Assembly: GCA_030680655.1 (NCBI GenBank)
Contig: JAUXUZ010000455.1
Location: 1 to 6,201 of the forward strand
Length of the DNA stretch: 6,201 nucleotides
Origin: Phycisphaerales bacterium
GTDB lineage: Bacteria; Planctomycetota; Phycisphaerae; Phycisphaerales; UBA1924
Reading direction: 5' to 3'
Shown: piece after piece, positions 1-5,305 of the stretch
Position numbering within the stretch: the stretch's first letter is position 1
Layout of the letters: every line of letters starts with the position of its first letter
Translations under genes and position numbers: made by a program
The notes under the pieces: generated by a model
What the model was told of the DNA's origin: nothing
Database searches by the model: none
The model's input: the letters and a program-made list of their open reading frames with translations, nothing else

Positions 1-2
1 AC

Positions 3-1292
3 CCCGACTACGCCACCAACGGCCACTTCTACGTCATCTACACGCCCGGCACATCCACACTCGCCCATTGGGTCCTCGCCCGGTACACCTGCAACCCCGC
101 CACGCCCGACGTTGCCGACCCCAACTCAGAGCACGTCGTCCTCAAGATCACCTACGACATCAAGCAGCACCGCTCATCATGGATGGAGTTCCGCGGCGGC
201 TACCTCTTCGTCAGCACCGGCGACGGTGGCGAGAACGACCCCGCCAACGCCGCCAGCAACACCAGCCCCGTCACCGGCCCGCTCGCCTCACAGCAATACG
301 GCCTGCGAGGCAAGATCCTCTGCCTCGACGTTCACGACGGCGACGAGTTCCCCACCAACCCCGACCGCAACTACCGCATCCCGGAGATCAACCCCTGGGC
401 CTTCGACCCGACCAAGGCCGGGGAGATCTGGGCCTACGGCCTCCGCAACCCCTGGCGCGCCTCGTTCGATACCGCCAACGGCGACCTCTACATCGGCGAC
501 GTCGGCCAGAGCGCACGCGAAGAGATCAACGCCGTGCCCGGTTACATGTCGCCACCTTACTTCTTTGGTTGGCGCTGCCGCGAGGGGACGGTTAGCACCG
601 GCCTCGCCGGTTGCCCCGCCACACTCCCACCCTCCATCACGCCGATCCTCGACTACCCGCACTCTGGCGCCAACCCCTCCGGCCTCAGCGTCACCGGCGG
701 CTTCGTCTACCGCGGCTGCGCCATCCCCGGCCTCGAAGGCGCGTACTTCTTCGCCGACTGGACCGCCAACAAGATCTGGTCGTTCCGCTACAACCGCGTC
801 GCCAACACGCGCTCCCCCGTCACCGACCGCTCCACCGAGCTCGCTGTCGCCGGCTCAACCCCCATGACCGGCATCACCAGCTTCGGCACAGACGCCTACG
901 GCGAGATCTACTGGACCCGCGGCGGCACAGGCACCGGCGAGGTCTGGAAGCTCATCCCCCGCACACTCCAGGGCGCCGACTGCAACGCCAACAGCAAGAC
1001 CGACGCCTGCGAGATCGCCGCCAACCCCGCCCTCGACCTCAACACCGACGGCGTCATCGACACCTGCCAACCCTGCGGCCCCGCCGACCTCGGCCGCCAG
1101 GGCGGCGAGCCAGGCTTCGACCGCCAGCTCGACAACAACGACTTCATCGTCTTCATCGGATACTTCTTTGACGCCAACCCCGCCGCCGACCTCGGCCAGC
1201 AGGGCGGCCTCCCCGGCGCTGACACCCAGTTCGACAACAACGACTTCATCGCCTTCATCGACTTCTTCTTCACCCCGCCGGCCGGATGTTGA
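3..1292 (+). CDS. PQQ-dependent sugar dehydrogenase-like secreted protein with C-terminal dockerin-type region (5' partial)
   Basis: The frame is open from the left window edge, so the N-terminus and any signal peptide lie outside; 429 residues are visible. Family signatures of the glucose/sorbosone dehydrogenase six-bladed beta-propeller (soluble GDH / YliI-like) occur in the usual order: NGHFYVIYT near residue 7, a His at about 56 in the place of the catalytic-base histidine, STGDGG at 71-76, GLRGKIL at 100-106, YRIPEINPW near 124-132, EIWAYGLRNPWR at 141-152, DLYIGDVGQ at 161-169 and GGFVYRG at 232-238. Family members oxidise aldose sugars with PQQ in the periplasm; the substrate here cannot be read from sequence. 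From about residue 326 a Cys- and Asp/Asn-rich tail follows (DCNANSKTDACEI, then DLNTDGVIDTC), then two 34-residue DNNDF repeats ending in Gly-Cys. This tail matches the dockerin-like C-termini of Phycisphaerae exported proteins, so secretion and surface attachment are inferred. The His is followed by Arg rather than the common Gly, so activity is not certain. Confidence 0.88.
   Translation, partial: PDYATNGHFYVIYTPGTSTLAHWVLARYTCNPATPDVADPNSEHVVLKITYDIKQHRSSWMEFRGGYLFVSTGDGGENDPANAASNTSPVTGPLASQQYGLRGKILCLDVHDGDEFPTNPDRNYRIPEINPWAFDPTKAGEIWAYGLRNPWRASFDTANGDLYIGDVGQSAREEINAVPGYMSPPYFFGWRCREGTVSTGLAGCPATLPPSITPILDYPHSGANPSGLSVTGGFVYRGCAIPGLEGAYFFADWTANKIWSFRYNRVANTRSPVTDRSTELAVAGSTPMTGITSFGTDAYGEIYWTRGGTGTGEVWKLIPRTLQGADCNANSKTDACEIAANPALDLNTDGVIDTCQPCGPADLGRQGGEPGFDRQLDNNDFIVFIGYFFDANPAADLGQQGGLPGADTQFDNNDFIAFIDFFFTPPAGC
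1083..1289 (+). repeat. Two tandem dockerin-like 34-residue repeats ending in Gly-Cys
   Basis: Within the sugar dehydrogenase gene, two units start at 1083 and 1185, 102 bp apart. Each begins ADLG-x-QGG-x-PG, continues to D-x-x-x-DNNDFI and ends in an aromatic FIxxFF run. At DNA level the stretch encoding DNNDFI is identical in both copies. The Asp/Asn spacing resembles an EF-hand or dockerin calcium loop, and two such units form a dockerin. The protein ends in Gly-Cys directly before the stop. Planctomycete proteins with this end are annotated as carrying a GC-type dockerin domain, thought to be a sorting or anchoring tail. Calcium binding and anchoring are inferred, not seen. Confidence 0.75.
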
Positions 1293-1364
1293 GCGAGGCG
1301 CACAGTCGGGTATATCGCACCGCGTAGTAGGGCTCAGTGCTGATGGACCGGTGTACCAACTCTT

Positions 1365-1379
1365 CACGCCGAAGGCGTG
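1365..1379 (+). repeat. Outer hairpin, left arm
   Basis: CACGCC - GAA - GGCGTG forms a 6-bp perfect stem with a 3-nt loop. It corresponds to the right-arm outer hairpin at 2043-2057, whose - strand reads CAGGCC - GAA - GGCCTG. The two differ at one stem position, where both paired bases changed together. It lies 72 nt after the sugar dehydrogenase stop and could also slow or end transcription from that gene, though no T-run follows. Confidence 0.7.
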
Positions 1380-1386
1380 GTCTTGA

Positions 1387-1419
1387 GTAGCCGGCGGTGA
1401 AGCGCAGCGCCACCGCCGG
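1387..1419 (+). repeat. REP-like sequence, left copy (GTAG + hairpin)
   Basis: GTAG at 1387-1390 sits at the foot of a 9-bp stem (CCGGCGGTG at 1391-1399 pairing with CACCGCCGG at 1411-1419). Inside, an unpaired AA bulge precedes a second 3-bp stem, GCG/CGC, closed by a CAG loop. A GTAG-type tetranucleotide 5' of an imperfect hairpin is the defining form of bacterial REP elements and is what RAYT proteins recognise in enterobacteria and pseudomonads. The inverted partner is at 2003-2035 and differs only in one loop base. Confidence 0.8.
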
Positions 1420-1438
1420 TTAGGGGTGTAATCGAAAC

Positions 1439-1455
1439 GCACTCCGAAGGAGTGC
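1439..1455 (+). repeat. Inner hairpin, left arm
   Basis: GCACTCC - GAA - GGAGTGC is a 7-bp perfect stem with a GAA loop. It is identical, in inverted orientation, to 1968-1984, and the identity continues through the following TCGT. It ends 45 bp before the transposase start and just upstream of the proposed promoter. Confidence 0.8.
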
Positions 1456-1466
1456 TCGTAACGGCT

Positions 1467-1495
1467 TTGGCGCACAGCGACCCATCCGTTATATT
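1467..1495 (+). promoter_or_regulatory. Possible sigma70-type promoter of the transposase gene
   Basis: TTGGCG at 1467-1472 (4 of 6 to TTGACA) and TATATT at 1490-1495 (5 of 6 to TATAAT) are separated by 17 bp. The -10 box ends only 5 nt before the ATG at 1501. If the promoter is used, transcription would begin at or right beside the start codon, giving a leaderless message. This fits the absence of a Shine-Dalgarno sequence. It is a pattern match only. Confidence 0.35.
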
Positions 1496-1500
1496 GGGCG

Positions 1501-1947
1501 ATGGCCTCAACGCTCACCAAGATCCTCATCCACGTCACGTTCTCAACCAAAAACCGAGAACCCTTGATCCCACTCGAAATCGAAAAAGACCTCTGCGCCT
1601 ACGTCGGGGGCATCTGCCGCGGCCACTCCAGCGCGCTCCTGTCGATGGGCGGCGTCAATGACCACGTCCACTTCCTCGTAAGTCTCGGCAAAACTGTCGC
1701 CCTCTCCGACCTCATGCTGAACATCAAACGCGACTCATCAAGTATGATGAAGAAGCGTACAGGCCCCGATTTTGCGTGGCAGCAGGGGTACTTCGGATTC
1801 TCCCTCGGCGAGTCGGGCTCACAAGCCTTGCTCTCGTACATCGAGAACCAGAAGACGCGCCACCAACACGAGACGTTCCAGGAGGAAGTCCGCAAGCTCT
1901 GCGCCAAGTATAACGTCGCTCTCGACGAGCGCTACGCGTGGGATTGA
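1501..1947 (+). CDS. IS200/IS605-type Y1 (HUH) transposase, REP-associated tyrosine transposase (RAYT) like
   Basis: This is a 148-residue protein of normal length for the Y1 transposase family (Transposase_17). It should bind hairpins in single-stranded DNA and cut and rejoin one strand through a 5'-phosphotyrosine. Visible motifs are HVTFSTKNRE at 11-20, the HUH metal-binding pair in NDHVHFLV (His55 and His57), WQQGYFGFSL at 93-102, and the catalytic Tyr113 in SYIENQ with Gln117. The C-terminus YNVALDERYAWD is typical of the family. All catalytic residues are present, so the gene appears functional. ATG 1501 is the only plausible start: the frame has a stop at 1459 and no GTG or TTG between. 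No Shine-Dalgarno is seen before it, unlike the - strand genes. There is no accessory tnpB, as expected for RAYT or IS200-type units. The inverted GTAG hairpins on both sides favour RAYT over classical IS200. Confidence 0.93.
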   Translation: MASTLTKILIHVTFSTKNREPLIPLEIEKDLCAYVGGICRGHSSALLSMGGVNDHVHFLVSLGKTVALSDLMLNIKRDSSSMMKKRTGPDFAWQQGYFGFSLGESGSQALLSYIENQKTRHQHETFQEEVRKLCAKYNVALDERYAWD

Positions 1948-1967
1948 CACCGCAGGCACGGACACGA

Positions 1968-1984
1968 GCACTCCTTCGGAGTGC
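1968..1984 (-). repeat. Inner hairpin, right arm
   Basis: The + strand reads GCACTCC - TTC - GGAGTGC, the exact reverse complement of the left inner hairpin at 1439-1455, including the neighbouring ACGA/TCGT. It begins 20 bp after the transposase stop and may double as the 3' end of its transcript. Confidence 0.8.
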
Positions 1985-2002
1985 GTCTCGCCTCGCCATC
2001 CG

Positions 2003-2035
2003 CCGGCGGTGGCGGTGCGCTTCACCGCCGGCTAC
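2003..2035 (-). repeat. REP-like sequence, right copy (inverted)
   Basis: On the - strand it starts with GTAG (2035-2032), followed by the same 9-bp stem, AA bulge, GCG/CGC inner stem and a CAC loop. It matches the left copy (1387-1419) at 32 of 33 positions; the single change is the last base of the loop, CAG to CAC. Just past the distal arm, G2002 can also pair with C2032 and extend the stem to 10 bp. Confidence 0.8.
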
Positions 2036-2042
2036 TGACGCT

Positions 2043-2057
2043 CAGGCCTTCGGCCTG
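2043..2057 (-). repeat. Outer hairpin, right arm, abutting the phoH2 stop
   Basis: The - strand reads CAGGCC - GAA - GGCCTG, a 6-bp perfect stem with the same GAA loop as the other small hairpins. It begins at the base immediately after the TGA of the phoH2 gene (2060-2058). It lies 7 nt from the REP-like copy, the same spacing as in the left arm. It could act as a 3'-end stabiliser or weak terminator for phoH2, but no T-run follows. Confidence 0.7.
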
Positions 2058-3737
2058 TCAGAGCAGGCTCGCAGCCAAACTCGCAAGCTCGCTCCGCTCA
2101 CTCTTGGTCATCGTCACATGCCCGACGATCCGCAGCCCCTTCATCCGCTCGATCGCGTACGAGAGACCGTTGCTCGCCTGATCCAGGTACGGGTTGTCGA
2201 TCTGACCGATGTCGCCCGTCAGCACCAGCTTCGTCCCCTCGCCGATGCGGCTGGCGATCGTCTTCACCTCGTGCGGCGTCAGGTTCTGCGCCTCGTCGAC
2301 AATCATGAACTGGTGTGGGATGCTCCGCCCGCGGATGTACGTCAGCGGCTCAAGCACCAGCTTGCCGCTGTCGACGAGCTTGGTGATCCGCTGCTCGGTC
2401 GTCTGGCTCTCGGCGTGCTGCATCGGCCCGCTCCGCGTGCTCAGCAGGTAGCCGATGTTGTCGAAGATCGGCTGCATCCACGCGCCCAGCTTCTCGTCCT
2501 TGGTGCCGGGCAGGTAGCCGATGTCACGCCCCATCGGCATGATCGGGCGCGCGACCAGCATCTTGTCGTACCGCTCCTCGTTGAACACCTTCGCCATCCC
2601 CGCCGCCACCGCCATCAGCGTTTTGCCCGTGCCCGCGCTGCCCAGCAGCGTCACCATCCGCACCTCTTCATCCATCAGCAGGTCCAGCGCCATCGTCTGC
2701 TGCAGGTTCCGCGGCAGGATGCCGAACGTCGGCTTCCGCGGGCCCGTCACGGGGATCAGGTGGTCCGTGTCGGCCAGGCGGCGCGCCAGCCCCGTGTGAT
2801 TCTCGTCGTCGGTGTCGCGCAGCTGCACGAACTGGTTGGCGTAGACCGTCCGGCGGCGCGTCAGCCCGTCCTCACCCGTGTACCGCAGCTGCGCCTCGAT
2901 GCGGTCCAGCGGCAGCAGGCGGTCGCGGTAGAGCTCGTCGATCAGGTCACCGTCAACGTCGATCGTCATCGACCCCGTGTACAGGCGCTGCGCATCGACC
3001 TTCTTGTTCTCAAAGTCCTCCGTCGCCAGGCCCAGCGCGTCGGCCTTGATGCGCGCGTTGAGGTCCTTGGTGACGAACACCACCTCTTCGCCCGTCCCCT
3101 TCAAGCGCTCGGCCGTGCCCAACGCGCACGCGATGATGTGGTTGTCCGCCTTGTCTTCCTTGATCATCGGCGGGCGTGGGAACTCGCCCACCTCGATGCG
3201 GATCACACCGGTCTTGTCCGCCGAAGGGGGCAGCGCCGTGATCGGCTTGTCCTGCCCGTTGGTCTCCGCCGCCTCGCCCCAGCGCACACCGTCGGCCAGG
3301 CGGCCCATCTTGCGCAGCCGGTCAAGGTGCCGGATGCACTCGCGCGCGTTGCGCCCGCGGTCACCCTCGTCGCGCTTGAAACGGTCGAGCTCCTCGATCA
3401 CCACCAGCGGGATGATCACCTCGTGCTCCTGGAACACAAACAGAGCCGTCGGGTCGTGCAGCAGCACGTTGGTGTCGACAACAAAGTGCCGCACCTTCGC
3501 GCCGGCACCCGACTTGCGCCCGCTCTTGGCCCCCGTCTCGATCACCACGTCGCCCCGCGGCCGGCGGGCGATCGACGCCTCGGCCGCGGTGCCCTGCGCC
3601 CCGCGCGCCTGCGGGCCCTTCGCCGCTTCGTTCATCACGTCGCTTCGGCGCACACGCTGGCCGGCGGTGCCGGCTGCGCTGACGCCAGAACCAGACCCCG
3701 AGCCCTTCCGGCCCGGCGGGGTGTTGCTGTTGCTCAT
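2058..3737 (-). CDS. PhoH2-type protein: PIN ribonuclease domain fused to PhoH ATPase/helicase domain (YlaK-like)
   Basis: This is a 559-residue cytoplasmic protein. Residues 1 to about 80 are Gly/Ser/Ala/Arg-rich and probably disordered. A PIN domain follows, with FVVDTNVLLHDP at 85-96 (Asp88), VVIEELDRFKRD near 112-123 (Glu115/116), KADNHIIACA near 196-205 (Asp198) and FVTKDLNARIKAD near 221-233 (Asp225), a set of acidic residues fitting an active ribonuclease site. The C-terminal PhoH P-loop domain has Walker A GSAGTGKT at 366-373, the PhoH motif ARPIMPMGRDIGYLPG near 396-411, Walker B MIVDEAQN at 478-485 and TGDIGQID near 507-514. It ends ERSELASLAASLL, usual for the family. Mycobacterial PhoH2 couples RNA unwinding to cleavage; the same role is inferred here. 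The start at 3737 is chosen because GAGG lies 7 nt before it. An in-frame ATG at 3767 would add 10 residues but has a poor ribosome site. It is convergent with the transposase gene. Confidence 0.93.
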   Translation of the reverse strand: MSNSNTPPGRKGSGSGSGVSAAGTAGQRVRRSDVMNEAAKGPQARGAQGTAAEASIARRPRGDVVIETGAKSGRKSGAGAKVRHFVVDTNVLLHDPTALFVFQEHEVIIPLVVIEELDRFKRDEGDRGRNARECIRHLDRLRKMGRLADGVRWGEAAETNGQDKPITALPPSADKTGVIRIEVGEFPRPPMIKEDKADNHIIACALGTAERLKGTGEEVVFVTKDLNARIKADALGLATEDFENKKVDAQRLYTGSMTIDVDGDLIDELYRDRLLPLDRIEAQLRYTGEDGLTRRRTVYANQFVQLRDTDDENHTGLARRLADTDHLIPVTGPRKPTFGILPRNLQQTMALDLLMDEEVRMVTLLGSAGTGKTLMAVAAGMAKVFNEERYDKMLVARPIMPMGRDIGYLPGTKDEKLGAWMQPIFDNIGYLLSTRSGPMQHAESQTTEQRITKLVDSGKLVLEPLTYIRGRSIPHQFMIVDEAQNLTPHEVKTIASRIGEGTKLVLTGDIGQIDNPYLDQASNGLSYAIERMKGLRIVGHVTMTKSERSELASLAASLL

Positions 3738-3744
3738 GTCTGTG

Positions 3745-3748
3745 CCTC
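3745..3748 (-). promoter_or_regulatory. Ribosome binding site deciding the phoH2 start
   Basis: GAGG on the - strand lies 7 nt before the ATG at 3737-3735. The upstream in-frame ATG at 3767-3765 has only a weak GGTGAG-like stretch at a longer distance, so the downstream start is preferred. Confidence 0.55.
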
Positions 3749-3857
3749 GGCCTGTCGGCTTTGCCATCCGTGGTCCGTCTCACCCACCCGCTCGCCCGTC
3801 GCGTCCATCGCGCTTGTCTACCCGTCCAGCGTATCGACACATACGCCCGGTTTCTGC

Positions 3858-3872
3858 ACCGGCCGCGCCGGT
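3858..3872 (-). other. GC-rich hairpin between the DUF456-like gene and phoH2
   Basis: ACCGGC and GCCGGT form a 6-bp perfect stem around a 3-nt loop, starting 30 nt after the DUF456-like stop. No run of T follows, so a standard intrinsic terminator is not supported. It could be a partial terminator, a processing or pause site, or chance in GC-rich DNA. The rest of the 165-bp gap (3738-3902) shows no convincing promoter or other feature. Confidence 0.35.
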
Positions 3873-3902
3873 AATCCGCGCCCGACACCCTTAAGACAGT
3901 CT

Positions 3903-4433
3903 TCACAACCCCGTCACCAGGCCCGCCAGCAGCGCCACGCCCACCGCGCCGGCTACGCCGATCTTGATCACCGTCGCCCCCAGCCGCCCGACCGCCGCGC
4001 CCGCCGCAGACTTGTGGCTCTCTCCCCACGGCCGCTTCTTCACCCCACGCTCGGCGACCAGCGCTCCCAGCGCAGCGCCGACAACGCTCCCCACGATCGT
4101 CCCCACCAGCGGGATCAGGATCATAAACGTCCCCACCACCGCCCCCAGCAGCCCGCCCACCACCGAGCCCGCCGCGCCCCACCCGCTCCCGCCGAACCGC
4201 CGGCTCCCAAACCCCGACGCGACAACCTCCAGCAACTCGCCCGCCAGCGCCACCGCCGCGCACACGCCGATCGTCCACCACGAGAACACACCCGGCGTCC
4301 AGAGCCAGTTCACCAGCGTCGCCGCCAGCAGCATCAGCCACACGCCCGGCAGCGTCAGCAGCGCCAGCACCCACCCCATCACCACGCACGCAGCAACCAC
4401 ACCGCCCGCCGCCCAAGGTGTCCACGCGCCCAT
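3903..4433 (-). CDS. DUF456-like integral membrane protein
   Basis: A 176-residue, very hydrophobic, Gly/Ala/Val-rich protein with five or six likely membrane segments (about 9-27, 28-46, 52-70, 85-105, 106-128 and 155-174). The central stretch LAGELLEV (63-70), then GSRRFGGSGWG (76-86), then glycine-rich GSVVGGLLGAVVG (89-101), matches the conserved core of DUF456 proteins: an acidic helix end, a basic GxxRFGxSxWG loop and glycine-zipper helices. The molecular function of DUF456 is not known to me. A short basic loop (ERGVKKRPWG, 128-137) precedes the last helix. ATG 4433 is chosen: GAGG at 4446-4443 is 9 nt upstream, whereas a GTG two codons earlier (4439) would be too close to it. That ribosome site overlaps the stop of the preceding gene, so the two genes are very likely cotranscribed and translationally coupled. 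Confidence 0.82.
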   Translation of the reverse strand: MGAWTPWAAGGVVAACVVMGWVLALLTLPGVWLMLLAATLVNWLWTPGVFSWWTIGVCAAVALAGELLEVVASGFGSRRFGGSGWGAAGSVVGGLLGAVVGTFMILIPLVGTIVGSVVGAALGALVAERGVKKRPWGESHKSAAGAAVGRLGATVIKIGVAGAVGVALLAGLVTGL

Positions 4434-4442
4434 CGACACGCC

Positions 4443-4449
4443 CCTCTCA
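4443..4449 (-). promoter_or_regulatory. Stop codon / ribosome binding site overlap
   Basis: The - strand reads TGAGAGGGG: the TGA of the upstream membrane-protein gene (4449-4447) runs straight into the purine-rich Shine-Dalgarno of the DUF456-like gene. The gap from stop to ATG 4433 is 13 nt. This supports coupled translation and selects ATG 4433 over GTG 4439. Confidence 0.55.
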
Positions 4450-5271
4450 CCCCGCCCGGTCCTCGGTCGGCGCCTCAGCGATCGGCTCTACCGCGGCGGC
4501 CGCGGCCTCGGCCTCAGCCTCCGCGGCACGGTCGGGGAACCGCACCCGCTCAAGCGTGAGCACCCATTCTTCCAACCCCTGGTACTTCAGCAGGTCCATC
4601 TCCGCCGAGGGCGCTCCGTCGTTGAACACCAGCGTGCAGAAGTACTTGTGCCACTTCCGCTTGTCCACATCCGCCAGCATCTCCGGCGTCACGCGCCGGC
4701 CGTCGGGCAGCGTCAGCGTCGTCGTCGCCGCCTCCCACGTGTACTTCTTCGATGACGACCGCAGGATGTTCAGGATCACCACCGCCCCAAGCCCGAACCC
4801 GATCACCACGAACGACCACTGCAGCGGCAGGTCGTACGCCTGCAGCGGCGGCGGGGGCTGCTGGCTCTTCCACTTCACGCTCATCTGATCCAGCACCGCG
4901 TTGGGCCCGTCGACCTTGGTCTCCGATGGGTCGAGCTTGCCCACCCGCGCCAGCGCCGTCAGCCAGTCGAGCTCTGCCTGCTCAAGGTCGGTGCGCGGCG
5001 CCTTCGCCTCAAGCTCCGCCCGGCGGGCCACCGGCTCGCCCATCTCGGCCGTTGATGAGAGCTTCCCCGCGGTCTTCGCCGCGTCCAGGTAACGCCACTT
5101 CGCGTAGTCGGCGTACTCGTTGCCGCGCGACGGGTACGCCAGCATCGCGTCGTACAGGCCCCACAGCCCAAAGCCGAGCAGCACCACCGTAAAGATCACC
5201 ATCTTGACCAGCCACGCGCGGTTGATGCTGCTGGTCTGCACGTTCGACGCACTGGGTTGCTCATCAGCCAT
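4447..5271 (-). CDS. Two-TM membrane protein of unknown function with soluble C-terminal domain
   Basis: A 274-residue protein I do not assign to a named family. A short polar N-terminus leads to a first membrane helix at about 20-42 (VKMVIFTVVLLGFGLWGLYD). A charged, largely helical segment of about 105 residues follows (about 48-140, with several Trp/Tyr and many Glu/Lys), then a proline run (PPPP near 139-142) and a second helix at about 151-169 (WSFVVIGFGLGAVVILNIL). The cytoplasmic-looking C-terminal part (about 176-245) has alternating hydrophobic strands: TTTLTLPDGRRVTPEML, then DVDKRKWHKYFCTLVFNDG, then MDLLKYQGLEEWVLTLER. This resembles a small PH-like beta domain seen in other membrane proteins, but that is a guess from pattern. 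The tail is Ala/Glu-rich and disordered. ATG 5271 is chosen because GGAG sits 10 nt upstream; a TTG at 5280 would touch that site. Coupled to the DUF456-like gene. Confidence 0.8.
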   Translation of the reverse strand: MADEQPSASNVQTSSINRAWLVKMVIFTVVLLGFGLWGLYDAMLAYPSRGNEYADYAKWRYLDAAKTAGKLSSTAEMGEPVARRAELEAKAPRTDLEQAELDWLTALARVGKLDPSETKVDGPNAVLDQMSVKWKSQQPPPPLQAYDLPLQWSFVVIGFGLGAVVILNILRSSSKKYTWEAATTTLTLPDGRRVTPEMLADVDKRKWHKYFCTLVFNDGAPSAEMDLLKYQGLEEWVLTLERVRFPDRAAEAEAEAAAAAVEPIAEAPTEDRAG

Positions 5272-5281
5272 GCTTGACAAT

Positions 5282-5285
5282 CTCC
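5282..5285 (-). promoter_or_regulatory. Ribosome binding site of the two-TM protein gene
   Basis: GGAG on the - strand lies 10 nt before ATG 5271-5269. It leaves only 1 nt before an alternative in-frame TTG at 5280, which rules that start out. Confidence 0.5.
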
Positions 5286-5305
5286 AAGACCACCGCCCGG
5301 CTCCA

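Larger units (their letters stand above)
1365..2057 (+). mobile_element. RAYT/IS200-like unit: Y1 transposase gene between mirror-image three-hairpin arms
   Basis: The unit is defined by a left arm (1365-1455, 91 nt) and a right arm (1968-2057, 90 nt) that are inverted copies of the same hairpin series around the transposase gene 1501-1947. Read toward the gene, each arm is: outer hairpin with GAA loop, 7-nt spacer, GTAG plus REP-like hairpin (33 nt), 18- or 19-nt spacer, inner hairpin with GAA loop, then TCGT. Classical IS200/IS605 elements carry subterminal hairpins in the same orientation. Inverted pairs of GTAG-led hairpins are instead the hallmark of REP sequences flanking RAYT genes. 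The unit is therefore called RAYT-like. The gene looks less GC-rich than its neighbours by eye. True cleavage ends cannot be set from one copy; the limits given are the outermost hairpins. Confidence 0.75.

Noticed and set aside
1293..1364. Possible terminator directly after the sugar dehydrogenase gene
   Set aside because: No stem with a following T-run was found; the first stable hairpin is the outer arm hairpin at 1365-1379, which fits better as part of the mobile unit.
1297..1477. 9-bp direct repeat GGCGCACAG at 1297-1305 and 1469-1477
   Set aside because: One copy is outside the left arm and one inside the element, so it does not fit a target duplication. IS200/IS605-type transposition also makes none. 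Probably chance.
855..1550. A 231-residue - strand frame under the sugar dehydrogenase 3' end and the left arm
   Set aside because: It runs antisense to the dockerin-type tail and through the hairpin arm, with a low-complexity Val/Gly/Glu/Ala translation and no motif.
3661..3680. Another CCGGCGGTG match to the REP-like stem, inside phoH2
   Set aside because: Only one 9-nt arm is present, without the GTAG foot or the partner arm. It encodes the low-complexity N-terminus of PhoH2 and is chance in GC-rich DNA.
3893..3903. Short palindrome AAGACAGTCTT at the stop of the DUF456-like gene
   Set aside because: Only a 4-bp stem is possible once a 3-nt loop is left, too weak to call a terminator or binding site.
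3361..4425. A 354-residue - strand frame overlapping the DUF456-like gene and the start of phoH2
   Set aside because: Its Gly/Arg/Ala-rich translation matches nothing, and it is out of frame with two genes that carry clear family motifs and ribosome sites.
1938..4559. An 873-residue open frame on the + strand covering the phoH2 and DUF456-like regions
   Set aside because: It lies antisense to two well-supported genes, is extremely rich in Arg, His, Pro and Leu, and shows no family motif. It is a by-product of GC-rich codon use in the real genes.
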